Assembly: GCF_012272815.1 (NCBI RefSeq)
Contig: NZ_JAAWWL010000003.1
Location: 62,001-126,000 of the forward strand
Length of the DNA: 64,000 nt
Source: Croceivirga thetidis
Lineage (GTDB): Bacteria > Bacteroidota > Bacteroidia > Flavobacteriales > Flavobacteriaceae
Direction: 5' to 3'
In this document: positions 36,335 through 43,986 of the stretch, in pieces
Layout of the letters: the number at the start of each line of letters is the position of its first letter
How positions within the stretch are numbered: position 1 is the stretch's first letter
Position numbers and translations under genes: made by a program
The notes under the pieces: generated by a model
What the model saw: only the letters and a program-made list of their open reading frames with translations
The model's database searches: none
What the model was told of the DNA's origin: nothing

Positions 36335-37732
36335 TTAGATAGTTTCAGCGATTTCTAAAGCTTTGTTTAAAGCTCCTAGTTTATTAAACGTTTCTTGCAG
36401 TTCGTCTTCTGGGTCAGAGGCGGCCACTAAGCCCGCTCCGGCTTGAAAATGTAATTGGTGGTTTTTACTGAGGAAAGTTCGAATCATGATGGCATGATTG
36501 AAGTTTCCATTAAAATCCATAAAACCAATGGCCCCACCATAATATCCACGACTGGTTTTCTCATACTTTTCTATGAGTTGCATGGCCATATGTTTTGGAG
36601 CACCACTCAATGTGCCTGCCGGAAAGGTGTCGCCTACAATTTTCAAAGTGGAAATTTCAGGCTTTTTAATACCAGTAACTTTCGAAACTAAGTGAATTAC
36701 ATGAGAGAAGTACTGAACCTCTCGGTATGTTTCAACATTGACCAAATTTCCATTTCTGCTCAAATCATTTCTGGCTAAATCAACCAACATTACATGCTCA
36801 CTGTTCTCTTTGTCATCGGCCGCTAGTTTCTTCGCCAGTTCTGCATCTTTCTCATCATTTCCTGTGCGTTTATAAGTGCCGGCAATTGGGTGAATTTCAG
36901 CTTTACCTTCTTTTACCACCAATTGTGCTTCAGGTGAACTGCCGAAGATTTTAAAGTCTCCGTAGTCAAAGAAAAATAGATAGGGTGAAGGATTAATGGA
37001 ACGAAGCGCCCGATACACGTTGAATTCATCCCCTTTAAATTCTTGCGAAAATCGTCGCGACAATACCAATTGAAAAACATCGCCCCGTTGGCAGTGCTTT
37101 TTAGCCAAGGCTACGTGCTCTTTATATTCCTTGTCTTCGAGATTTGAGGTTACTACACCTTCTCGACCAAAATTGTAGGTAGCAAAATTTCGAACTTGAA
37201 GTAATTGGGCGATTTCTTCAATGTTATTTGCCTCCCCAATAGAATGACAAAAAATATAAGCTTCGTTTTTAAAGTGGTTAATGGCAATAACATTTTGATA
37301 TACTGCATAGAAGATATCAGGAATAGCAACGGAATTTTCCTTTTTTGAAATCGAGACATCTTCAAAATAACGTACCGCGTCATAGGCCATGTAACCAAAA
37401 AGGCCATTAGTGGCAAATTTGAAATCAAGGTCTTCTACTTCAAACGAATTGGCAAAATCATCCAACAAATGTGTAACATCATCTTCGCCGGTAAGCTTCT
37501 TGCTGTTCTTTGAACCATCAGGGAAAGTAGTAACCATATTTTCGTTTTCCACCTTGACCGACGCAATTGGATTACTACAGATATAAGAGAAACTATTGTC
37601 GTTGGCATGATAGTCACTACTCTCTAACAATATGCTGTTCGGGTATTTATCCCGAATCTTCAAATACACACTGACGGGTGTTATGGTGTCTGCAAGTATT
37701 TTTTTGTAACTACTTTTCAGTTTAAACTTCAT
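36335..37732 (-). CDS. trpE: anthranilate synthase component I
   Basis: First enzyme of tryptophan synthesis, chorismate to anthranilate. The 465-residue protein has the feedback-inhibition motif LLESS followed by a conserved Ser (about 33-47), HPIAGTYKRTG, LVDLARNDLSRNG and the active-site block TLSGAPKHMAMQLIE. Retained LLESS suggests inhibition by tryptophan as well as control at the leader. I chose ATG at 37732 (MKFKLKSSYKK); an earlier in-frame TTG is at 37747. The leader terminator lies 23-45 bases upstream. Confidence 0.95.
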   Translation of the reverse strand: MKFKLKSSYKKILADTITPVSVYLKIRDKYPNSILLESSDYHANDNSFSYICSNPIASVKVENENMVTTFPDGSKNSKKLTGEDDVTHLLDDFANSFEVEDLDFKFATNGLFGYMAYDAVRYFEDVSISKKENSVAIPDIFYAVYQNVIAINHFKNEAYIFCHSIGEANNIEEIAQLLQVRNFATYNFGREGVVTSNLEDKEYKEHVALAKKHCQRGDVFQLVLSRRFSQEFKGDEFNVYRALRSINPSPYLFFFDYGDFKIFGSSPEAQLVVKEGKAEIHPIAGTYKRTGNDEKDAELAKKLAADDKENSEHVMLVDLARNDLSRNGNLVNVETYREVQYFSHVIHLVSKVTGIKKPEISTLKIVGDTFPAGTLSGAPKHMAMQLIEKYEKTSRGYYGGAIGFMDFNGNFNHAIMIRTFLSKNHQLHFQAGAGLVAASDPEDELQETFNKLGALNKALEIAETI

Positions 37733-37754
37733 CTTGAGTTTTATCAATTAAAAA

Positions 37755-37777
37755 AGGCTTGTCGTGATGACAAGCCT
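37755..37777 (-). terminator. trp attenuator: intrinsic terminator in the trpE leader
   Basis: On the minus strand, a perfect 9-bp stem AGGCTTGTC/GACAAGCCT with loop ATCAC, directly followed by a run of six T. It lies between the leader peptide stop (37804) and the trpE ATG (37732), the position of a transcription attenuator. An antiterminator partner is not obvious; GTGAGC at the end of the leader peptide gene could pair weakly with GCTTGT of the first stem arm. Confidence 0.88.
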
Positions 37778-37803
37778 CAAATATGATTACGATAGGGACT
37801 AGC

Positions 37804-37857
37804 TCACGACGTTCGACGTAAGTTCATCCACCACCAGTTGTTATTCATTTCTTTCAT
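37804..37857 (-). CDS. trpL: trp operon leader peptide (17 codons, three tandem Trp)
   Basis: The short reading frame encodes MKEMNNNWWWMNLRRTS and a TGA stop. Three consecutive TGG codons at positions 8-10 are exactly what a tryptophan-sensing leader needs, since Trp is otherwise rare. The stop is 26 bases before the hairpin of the intrinsic terminator, then trpE follows. Ribosome stalling at the Trp codons when charged tRNA-Trp is scarce would be expected to favour read-through. Only the arrangement is seen; the control is inferred from enteric trp operons. Confidence 0.85.
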   Translation of the reverse strand: MKEMNNNWWWMNLRRTS

Positions 37858-37862
37858 TGGTG

Positions 37863-37893
37863 TAAATATAGAAATGAAATTTATGAATACAAA
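37863..37893 (-). promoter_or_regulatory. candidate trp operon promoter
   Basis: On the minus strand TTTG (37893-37890), 19 bases, then TATATTTA (37870-37863), close to the Bacteroidota pattern TTTG-N19-TAnnTTTG. Used as such, transcription would start almost at the leader peptide ATG (37857). An alternative -7 box TAAATTTG lies at 37890-37897 and would give about 25-30 bases of 5' leader. Both cannot be separated by eye. Confidence 0.45.
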
Positions 37894-37894
37894 T

Positions 37895-38392
37895 TTAATT
37901 TAGTGCATAAGAGATCATCTCTTGTATTTTACCACTTTGAGCCTTCCTTGCTTTATCAGAATTGGTCAGGTAACTTATTAAGTGCTCGGTATTTTTCCAT
38001 TCTATATCTTTTTCTAGATTGAAGCTAATGGTTCTAACATTTTGTATTTCTTCAAAATCGATATTTATAAATGGATCTTTTAAGTACCAATGGTATTCAA
38101 TCTCACCAAATTCATTGAATATGGAGCAAATCTTCTTTATGGAAGTGTGCTGGTCAAACTTGTTGGTTAAAAATGTTTCGATTAATTCTTGAATTTCAAA
38201 TTCTTCTTGAAGATTGTGACTTTCTGCAATGAATCCCCCTGTTCCAATCGTAGTTTTTAAATGCCATGAATGGGTTTGCCTTGCTTTGCTTTGTGCATCT
38301 TCACCAATTGAGAAAAAAACGGGCACTTGATGTTTACTTTCGGCTCCAAAATTTAGAAGGGTTTCTGTTGTTTTTGTAGTTATGTCTAGCAT
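37895..38392 (-). CDS. hypothetical protein
   Basis: A 165-residue cytosolic protein with no signal peptide or membrane segment; I recognise no family. The sequence is mixed alpha/beta with several aromatic residues (QTHSWHLKTTIGTGGF, EIEYHWYLKDPFINIDFEE) and a C-terminal helix (DKARKAQSGKIQEMISYALN). It ends only 38 bases before the trp leader peptide and its stop codon overlaps one of the candidate trp promoter boxes. A hairpin terminator (38515-38531) separates it from yceI upstream, so it is likely its own transcription unit. Confidence 0.65.
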   Translation of the reverse strand: MLDITTKTTETLLNFGAESKHQVPVFFSIGEDAQSKARQTHSWHLKTTIGTGGFIAESHNLQEEFEIQELIETFLTNKFDQHTSIKKICSIFNEFGEIEYHWYLKDPFINIDFEEIQNVRTISFNLEKDIEWKNTEHLISYLTNSDKARKAQSGKIQEMISYALN

Positions 38393-38514
38393 GTTTTGAG
38401 TTTTGATTGAGACAAAATTGCATAGCTGCTTTTCAATTGATTCTTAGTTGAGTCTTAAATAGGTATTCCTATGGACTAATGCCGATAAAGTGTCGATGAA
38501 GCACAAAAAAAAGC

Positions 38515-38531
38515 CCTGCTCATTGAGCAGG
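38515..38531 (-). terminator. intrinsic terminator after the YceI gene
   Basis: Stem CCTGCTC/GAGCAGG with a 3-base loop, followed on the minus strand by GGC and a run of T (38505-38512). It ends the YceI transcript, whose stop codon is at 38563. T-rich sequence on the other side could allow some use from the plus strand too. Confidence 0.85.
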
Positions 38532-38562
38532 ACTTTTATAAATTTTAAATTCTATCAGTTCA

Positions 38563-39138
38563 TTAGAACTCTAGGTCTACAACCAAATCAAATTCGTCGT
38601 AGATGGTTTTGTCACCAAGATTGTCAAAGAAACTACCTGAACCGTAACGCACATCGTATTCTGCGCGGTCCACTTTTAATGTAGCCGTGGCTTTGCTTCC
38701 ATAAATTGAAACATCAAAAGTTACTGGTTTAGTGATATTCTTGATAGTCAAGTCTCCTGTAACCTTGTACGAATTCTTCCCATTGGCTTCAACATTGGTA
38801 AAAACCAATTTGGAGGTGGTGTGCGTTTCCACTCCAAAGAAATCGGCAGATTTCAAATGACCATCCAACTTGTTTTTGTAATCACCTTCCAGGTCAGTTG
38901 TGTTGATTGTGGTCATGTCAACGGTGAATTCCCCACCAGTTAACTTATCGCCATCAAACATAAGTGCTCCAGATTCTAAAGAAACGGTTCCTGTATGCGA
39001 TCCTGTAACCTTGTAGGCCTTCCATGTAACCTTACTGGTTTCTGCATTTACTTCTTTTTTTTCACCATCGATAGGGCCTGCATTTGCTGCAAAACCGAAA
39101 ATCGCGGTCATAACTAAACTCAAAACTGTTTTTTTCAT
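38563..39138 (-). CDS. YceI-family periplasmic protein
   Basis: A 191-residue exported protein (signal peptide MKKTVLSLVMTAIFGFAANA, cut near residue 20). The mature part is the lipocalin-like YceI beta barrel: EVNAETSKVTWKAYKVTGSH at the start, GGEFTVDMTTINTTDLEGDY, then HLKSADFFGVETHTTSKLVF, and a C-terminal YDVRYGSGSFFDNLGDKTI. YceI proteins bind isoprenoid lipids such as polyprenyl chains in their barrel. It follows the nitroreductase by 29 bases and ends at a hairpin terminator. It may belong to the MarR-regulated set. Confidence 0.92.
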   Translation of the reverse strand: MKKTVLSLVMTAIFGFAANAGPIDGEKKEVNAETSKVTWKAYKVTGSHTGTVSLESGALMFDGDKLTGGEFTVDMTTINTTDLEGDYKNKLDGHLKSADFFGVETHTTSKLVFTNVEANGKNSYKVTGDLTIKNITKPVTFDVSIYGSKATATLKVDRAEYDVRYGSGSFFDNLGDKTIYDEFDLVVDLEF

Positions 39139-39167
39139 GGGTTTTAAAAATTAATTGTGTTCTAGAT

Positions 39168-39812
39168 TTATATAAATGTGAATAATTCTTCTTTTGATTT
39201 TCTCACTTTGGCCAAATGCTGCGTGTCATCTTCTTCAGCTCGATAGCCAATGGCCAAAACAACCGTTGTGGTAAATCCCGTTTCTTTTAAACCTAAGATT
39301 TCATCATACTTTTCAGGCTCTATGCCCTCCATTGGCGTACTATCAATATTAAGTTCTGCTACGGCTTGTAGAGCGTTACCTAAGGCTATGTACGACTGTT
39401 TTGCTGTCCAATTAGCCTTGGTATCTTGAGGTAAATCAAGCAACTTTGATTTTGCAAAATCTCCATACCCTTGTAAACTTTCTAAAGGAATGCTTCTGGT
39501 GTCAGATAGGTTTTTCAAATAGTCGTCTACCAACTTTCCTTCAAAATCTGATTGACTTGCGAAGACAATAAGATGTGACGAATCGGTTATTTGGGATTGA
39601 CCCCAAGAGGCTGGGCGTAACTTCTCCCGAACTTCAGCATCTGAAACCACTAAAATGTGATAAGGTTGTAATCCGTAGGAGGAGGCACTCAACCGAATTG
39701 CCTCTAAGATTGCATCCAAATCTTCATTGGAAACCTTTTTGTTTACATCGTATTTTTTTGTGGCGTAACGCCATTTTCTCGATTCAAGAATATCTTGAGC
39801 TGTTTCTGTCAT
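39168..39812 (-). CDS. nitroreductase-family NAD(P)H-dependent flavoprotein
   Basis: A 214-residue FMN enzyme of the NfsB-type family. Family signs are the N-terminal ESRKWRYATKKYDVNKKVS, LSASSYGLQPYHILVVS with the FMN-contacting SSxGLQP, SHLIVFAS, and the C-terminal region with STPMEGIEPEKYDEILGLKE. It reduces nitro compounds or quinones with NAD(P)H. It lies 9 bases downstream of the MarR gene, so the regulator probably controls it together with the YceI gene. Confidence 0.92.
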   Translation of the reverse strand: MTETAQDILESRKWRYATKKYDVNKKVSNEDLDAILEAIRLSASSYGLQPYHILVVSDAEVREKLRPASWGQSQITDSSHLIVFASQSDFEGKLVDDYLKNLSDTRSIPLESLQGYGDFAKSKLLDLPQDTKANWTAKQSYIALGNALQAVAELNIDSTPMEGIEPEKYDEILGLKETGFTTTVVLAIGYRAEEDDTQHLAKVRKSKEELFTFI

Positions 39813-39821
39813 TAGTTCTTT

Positions 39822-40268
39822 TTAAAATTTGTCAAAAAGTGTATTTAACTGTTGTAATTCTTCTATTTCAAAGTCCTTGAGAATTTTATGTTGGGCATTT
39901 TTTATGCTCTCATCCATTCCCGTTAAAACTTTTGTTCCTTCACTGGTTATAAATATTTCAACTTTTCGTCTGTTGTGTTCGCAAACATTGCGCTTTACAT
40001 AGCCTTTCAGTATAAGTTTATCTACCAATCGAGTTGTATTACTCATTTTCGTAACCATCCGCTCATTCAGTGTAGATAAGTTTGCCGCTTCTCCTTTTCT
40101 TCCTCTCAGTATGCGTAGTACATTAAATTGTTGTAATGACACTCCGTGAGGTTTTAAAGCCTGTGACAGGATTTCATTTACTTTATTTGCAACAAGTTGT
40201 AAATGAATTATTGTCCGCGTTTCTACAGGTATTACCTTTGTGGTTTTAATGACTTCTTCTACATTCAT
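39822..40268 (-). CDS. MarR-family transcriptional regulator
   Basis: A 148-residue dimeric winged helix regulator: N-terminal dimerisation helix (ETRTIIHLQLVANKVNEILS), GVSLQQFNVLRILRGRKGEAANL, recognition helix MVTKMSNTTRLVDKLILKGY and wing VKRNVCEHNRRKVEIFITSEG. A Cys in the wing (NVCEHNRRK) could be redox-active but this is speculation. Its start is 11 bases from a perfect 16-base palindrome that overlaps a consensus promoter, so it probably represses itself. The downstream nitroreductase and YceI genes suggest it senses a quinone or electrophile. Confidence 0.92.
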   Translation of the reverse strand: MNVEEVIKTTKVIPVETRTIIHLQLVANKVNEILSQALKPHGVSLQQFNVLRILRGRKGEAANLSTLNERMVTKMSNTTRLVDKLILKGYVKRNVCEHNRRKVEIFITSEGTKVLTGMDESIKNAQHKILKDFEIEELQQLNTLFDKF

Positions 40269-40279
40269 GCAATTACAAC

Positions 40280-40295
40280 ATTTGTATATACAAAT
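40280..40295. promoter_or_regulatory. perfect 16-base palindrome, MarR operator
   Basis: ATTTGTATATACAAAT reads the same on both strands. It sits 11 bases upstream of the marR ATG and covers part of its -7 element. TTGTATATACAA-type palindromes are typical MarR boxes, so it is the probable autorepression site. Confidence 0.8.
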
Positions 40296-40322
40296 ATAAA
40301 ATCATTCTTCTCTCACCACAAA
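40291..40322 (-). promoter_or_regulatory. marR promoter
   Basis: On the minus strand TTTG (40322-40319), 20 bases, TATATTTG (40298-40291), a full match to the Bacteroidota sigma factor consensus. The -7 element overlaps the operator palindrome by 5 bases, so repressor binding would block RNA polymerase. Confidence 0.75.
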
Positions 40323-40396
40323 GGTAACGAGCGATAAATTTTTGTTAAATGAATTTTGATAGCTAGGGCGATACTTAATTTTATCACTTGAAGACA

Positions 40397-40942
40397 ATGG
40401 TTATGAAAGGTCTACCTGTGATATTAATGTTGCTTCTTGCAGTATTAGGCTGTAAGGAAAAAAGCAAAAAAGATGCTAATCAAGCCGAAGAAGTTGCTAC
40501 AAACCTAACGACAGAGGAAACTCCAGTAAAATTTCCAGTTTATGACTATGATGGTCTGGAACCTATTCTGAACTATGATGATGATAAAACGTACATCGTA
40601 AATTTTTGGGCCACATGGTGCAAACCTTGTATCGAAGAATTACCGGATTTTGAAAGGACCTTTGCTGAATACGAGGATAAAAACGTTAGGCTTATTCTTG
40701 TCAGTTTGGATATGCCTTCAATGTGGAAATCAAAATTAGAGCCGTATGTTGAAGAACATGGCCTAAAGGGAGAAGTTATTATTCTAGATGATCCTAAAAT
40801 GAACGATTGGATTCCAAAGATTGATGCTGAATGGGATGGTGGTATTCCGGCTTCATTGATTTACAACAACGAAAAAAGGCAATTTTACGCCCAAGGGTTT
40901 ACTTACGAAGAATTAAAAAGCGAATTAGATAAATTTTTATAA
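40397..40942 (+). CDS. TlpA-like thioredoxin-fold lipoprotein
   Basis: A 181-residue exported protein: lipoprotein signal ending LLLAVLGC (attachment Cys about 17), a Lys/Glu-rich linker, then a thioredoxin fold with the active-site CxxC in FWATWCKPCIEELPDFERT and the cis-proline-type segment GGIPASLIYNN. It acts in the periplasm as a thiol-disulfide reductase. The start is uncertain between ATG 40397 and ATG 40403 (MKGLP); TTG at 40388 is less likely. It is followed after 1 base by another thioredoxin-fold gene, so the two form an operon. Confidence 0.9.
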   Translation: MVMKGLPVILMLLLAVLGCKEKSKKDANQAEEVATNLTTEETPVKFPVYDYDGLEPILNYDDDKTYIVNFWATWCKPCIEELPDFERTFAEYEDKNVRLILVSLDMPSMWKSKLEPYVEEHGLKGEVIILDDPKMNDWIPKIDAEWDGGIPASLIYNNEKRQFYAQGFTYEELKSELDKFL

Positions 40943-40943
40943 A

Positions 40944-41552
40944 ATGAATAGGATTAAGTCAATAGTACTCATAGCTATTTTTACACTGGCAAGCGCATTT
41001 ACAACACAGCCGGTAGCTGGTTATCAAATTGGTGATAAGGCCGCTGATTTCAACTTAAAGAACATCGATGGCAAAATGGTTTCGTTGTCTGATTTTGAGG
41101 ATGCAAAAGGTTTTCTGGTCATTTTTACTTGCAACACCTGTCCATATGCTGTGAAGTATGAAGACCGCATAATTGCATTGGATGAGAAATATAAGAACAA
41201 AGGAGTTCCTGTTGTTGCAATAATGCCAAATGATACCTCAATTAAACCTGGTGATAGTTTTGATAATATGAAAAAAAGGGCTGAGGAGAAGGGTTTTACC
41301 TTCCCATATTTAATTGATGAAAAACAAGAAGTTTTCCCTGAATATGGAGCTACCAGAACGCCACATGTTTATTTATTGCAGAAAACCAATGAGGGTAATT
41401 TTGTGAGATACATTGGGGCCATTGATGACAATTACCAAGACGAAGCACAAGTAGAAATTAAGTTTGTTGAGAATGCAGTAGATGCAATGCTTGCAGGCGA
41501 ACCAATTCAAGTTACCACAACAAAAGCAATTGGATGCTCTATTAAGGTTTAG
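40944..41552 (+). CDS. exported thioredoxin/peroxiredoxin-like protein
   Basis: A 202-residue protein with signal peptide MNRIKSIVLIAIFTLASAF (cut near 19-25). The mature domain starts GDKAADFNLKNIDGKMVSLS as in AhpC/TSA proteins and has FTCNTCPYAVKYEDRI, a CxxC at the peroxiredoxin active-site position. A cis-proline segment ATRTPHVYLL follows. This CNTCP subgroup is common in Bacteroidota and is poorly studied. A final Cys (IGCSIKV) lies at the C-terminus. It starts 1 base after the TlpA-like gene and is followed by an intrinsic terminator. Confidence 0.9.
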   Translation: MNRIKSIVLIAIFTLASAFTTQPVAGYQIGDKAADFNLKNIDGKMVSLSDFEDAKGFLVIFTCNTCPYAVKYEDRIIALDEKYKNKGVPVVAIMPNDTSIKPGDSFDNMKKRAEEKGFTFPYLIDEKQEVFPEYGATRTPHVYLLQKTNEGNFVRYIGAIDDNYQDEAQVEIKFVENAVDAMLAGEPIQVTTTKAIGCSIKV

Positions 41553-41573
41553 AAAATTTCTAATTTTGACATA

Positions 41574-41594
41574 ATCCGAAGTATTACTTCGGAT
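41574..41594 (+). terminator. intrinsic terminator
   Basis: Perfect 9-bp stem ATCCGAAGT/ACTTCGGAT with loop ATT, followed by seven T. It ends the two thioredoxin-fold genes and lies 41 bases before the rhodanese ATG. Confidence 0.93.
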
Positions 41595-41635
41595 TTTTTT
41601 ATACTATACATTTAAATCAAGAAATAATTTTTGCA

Positions 41636-41947
41636 ATGGCAGATTTATCACAACAAGAATGGGCCGAACAATTACAAGCAGACGATAATGCTTTTATATT
41701 GGATGTTAGAACACCTGAAGAAGTTGAAGAAGGCTACATAGAGAATTCAACCAATATCGATATTTATCTAGGTCAAGAATTTTTAGATGAGTTAGAGAAG
41801 TTGGATAAATCAAAAAACTACTATGTGTATTGTCGTTCTGGTAATAGAAGTGGACAAGCTTGCGCTTTAATGAATCACGCAGGCTTTGAAAACACCTACA
41901 ATCTTGAAGGTGGTTTTATGAATTGGGATGGTGAGGTGGCCGAATGA
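41636..41947 (+). CDS. single-domain rhodanese-like protein
   Basis: A 103-residue rhodanese domain. It has FILDVRTPEEVEEGYIENS (CH2A-type motif with conserved Asp and Arg) and the active-site loop YCRSGNRSGQA, where Cys is the persulfide carrier. GlpE-like length. It transfers sulfur to cyanide, thiols or an unknown acceptor. Its last codons overlap the DinB gene by 4 bases (ATGA), and the genes from here to the K+ channel lie close together on one strand. Confidence 0.93.
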   Translation: MADLSQQEWAEQLQADDNAFILDVRTPEEVEEGYIENSTNIDIYLGQEFLDELEKLDKSKNYYVYCRSGNRSGQACALMNHAGFENTYNLEGGFMNWDGEVAE

Positions 41948-42453
41948 CCATTACCGATGTAATTGATGGCCTAAGCAATAACAAAAAGATTTTTGAATCA
42001 CTTTTTGAACTTCCACATAAAGATTTGATTCTCTTTAAAACAGATGCCAAGGCCTGGTGCTTTCTAGAGGTTGTATGTCATCTTATTGACGAAGAAGTTG
42101 AAGATTTTCGCGCTCGAATTTCTTTTTCGTTGGCCTCCTTCGAAAAACCATTTAAATCTATTAGCCCCAAGACTTGGCCCATAGAAAGAAAATATCTAGC
42201 ACAGGACTTCGGTATTAAAGTCTCCGAATTTATCAAGGAACGCGAAAATTCTTTGAATTGGCTAAATTCCCTAGAAGGGGTTAATTGGAACAAAGAACTT
42301 CTTCACCCAGATTTGGGAAAAATGTCTGCTAAGCAGTTTTTACATAATTGGTTGGCGCATGATTACCTGCATATTCGGCAATTGAATGCATTGAAATACA
42401 AATTTTTGAAGGAACATTCAGACGAAGACCTCTCTTACGCAGGCAACTGGTAA
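41944..42453 (+). CDS. DinB-family protein
   Basis: A 169-residue four-helix bundle of the DinB/YfiT type. The metal-binding histidines are seen in VCHLIDEEVEDF (first His), and in NWLAHDYLHIRQLNALKY (two His), as in DinB_2 members. Family enzymes include thiol-dependent transferases of bacillithiol or mycothiol type, but most have unknown functions. It overlaps the rhodanese gene by 4 bases. A sulfur or thiol link to that neighbour is possible, and speculative. Confidence 0.85.
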   Translation: MTITDVIDGLSNNKKIFESLFELPHKDLILFKTDAKAWCFLEVVCHLIDEEVEDFRARISFSLASFEKPFKSISPKTWPIERKYLAQDFGIKVSEFIKERENSLNWLNSLEGVNWNKELLHPDLGKMSAKQFLHNWLAHDYLHIRQLNALKYKFLKEHSDEDLSYAGNW

Positions 42454-42473
42454 CCCTTTGTTATTTTAGCAAA

Positions 42474-43748
42474 ATGCGAGAAGAATTTTTGCATTTTGTT
42501 TGGAAGAATAAAAAATTCAAGACCAAAGATTTATACACCGTATCAGGAGACATAATTTCCATTGTTTCCCTCGGACAAATTAATTATTTAGCTGGCCCTG
42601 ATTTTTTCAATGCTAAAATTGAAATTGCTGGCCAGCTTTGGGCCGGCAATGTAGAAATACATTTAAAATCTTCAGATTGGTATGCACATAACCATGAAAA
42701 CGACACCAACTATAACAATGTTATACTTCATGTAGTTTGGGAAGATGATGCTAATGTATTTCGACCTGATAACACCACAATTCCTTGTTTGGAATTAAAA
42801 GATATTGTCCCTCTTGATTTGTTGGATAACCATGCCAGTTTAATGAAATCAAAGAAGTTCATTAACTGTGAGAAAGACTTTACATCAATAGATAATTTTA
42901 CAAGAGAACATTGGTTGGAAAGGCTCTTTGTCGAACGTCTTGAACAGAAATCAAAGCTAATTTTTGAACTTCTCAAAGCTTCAAAAAATGATTGGGAAAA
43001 AGTGCTTTTTTGTGTACTTATGAAGAATTTCGGACTGAATATAAACGGTCCACTTTTTTTTGATGTTGCCAAGACTATTGATTTTACTGTATTTAGAAAG
43101 GTAAAGTATGATGTAATTAAATCTGAAAGCCTTTTATTCGGTATGAGTAATCTTTTGAACGGTGAAGCCGAAGATTCTTATCATAAAAATCTTCAAGAAG
43201 AGTTTGCATTTCTAAGCAAGAAATTTAGACTTCAAAACAATTCACTTCAAAAGCCTAATTTTTATGGTCTTCGACCAAATAATTTCCCAACAATAAGACT
43301 CTCCCAATTGGCCAACGTTTATAAAAAAAGCGAAAACCTTTTTCTTAAAGTTATAGAAACAAATGAGCTCAATGAAATCAAATCAATTTTCGAGGCTGCC
43401 GCCAGTTATTACTGGGACACTCACTTTGTTTTCGGTAAAAATTCAAGAAAAAGCAGAAAGAAGCTTACTTCAACATTTATAGAATTATTGATTGTAAACA
43501 CCATATTGCCAATTAAGTTTTCATATGCTAAGAATATTGGAGAATCGGTACCCGAACATATTATCAATATAGCGAGGTCATTAAAGCCGGAGACAAATTC
43601 AATAATTTCAAAATTAGAAAATATTGGTTCAAAATCAATGAGTGCATTTGATACCCAATCAAAGATTCAATTGTTTAACTCGTATTGCAAGGAAAACAAA
43701 TGTTTAAAATGTTCTATTGGCAATAAACTGTTGCTAGATAATAGTTAA
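42474..43748 (+). CDS. DUF2851 family protein
   Basis: A 424-residue soluble protein of a conserved Bacteroidota family. It begins with FLHFVWKNKKFKTKDLYTV, then LAGPDFFNAKIEIAGQLWAG, NVEIHLKSSDWYAHNH and NVILHVVWEDD, the family's N-terminal core. A histidine-rich pattern (E-H-K-D-H) in this region resembles a restriction-endonuclease-like fold, but I cannot confirm it. Close to the C-terminus CKENKCLKC contains two Cys pairs, possibly a metal site. Function unknown. It follows the DinB gene by 20 bases. Confidence 0.85.
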   Translation: MREEFLHFVWKNKKFKTKDLYTVSGDIISIVSLGQINYLAGPDFFNAKIEIAGQLWAGNVEIHLKSSDWYAHNHENDTNYNNVILHVVWEDDANVFRPDNTTIPCLELKDIVPLDLLDNHASLMKSKKFINCEKDFTSIDNFTREHWLERLFVERLEQKSKLIFELLKASKNDWEKVLFCVLMKNFGLNINGPLFFDVAKTIDFTVFRKVKYDVIKSESLLFGMSNLLNGEAEDSYHKNLQEEFAFLSKKFRLQNNSLQKPNFYGLRPNNFPTIRLSQLANVYKKSENLFLKVIETNELNEIKSIFEAAASYYWDTHFVFGKNSRKSRKKLTSTFIELLIVNTILPIKFSYAKNIGESVPEHIINIARSLKPETNSIISKLENIGSKSMSAFDTQSKIQLFNSYCKENKCLKCSIGNKLLLDNS

Positions 43749-43756
43749 TTTTGAAC

Positions 43757-43984
43757 ATGGGTTGGTCCTATAATCTACTTTATTTTTTTCAAAAACGTGG
43801 TTTCGAAGTTTGTCGTCGAATTGCCGAAGCATGGGGAATAAGAGCTCGTGTGGTTCGTTCGACATTCATATACCTCACGTTTGCAACCCTCGGTTTTGGC
43901 TTCGCCCTTTATTTATTTATCGCCTTTTGGTTAGGTATAAAAGACTTAATTTACACTAAAAGAACTTCTGTTTTTGACCTGTAA
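43757..43984 (+). CDS. PspC-domain small membrane protein
   Basis: A 75-residue protein with the PspC pattern: a charged, Arg-rich segment (RRIAEAWGIRARVVRS) followed by one long hydrophobic region (TFIYLTFATLGFGFALYLF) and a short cytosolic tail ending in KRTSVFDL. PspC domains belong to phage-shock membrane stress systems. No PspA or PspB is near, so its partner is unknown. The start is ATG at 43757; an in-frame TTG lies two codons before it. It lies 2 bases before the K+ channel gene. Confidence 0.8.
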   Translation: MGWSYNLLYFFQKRGFEVCRRIAEAWGIRARVVRSTFIYLTFATLGFGFALYLFIAFWLGIKDLIYTKRTSVFDL

Positions 43985-43986
43985 GC

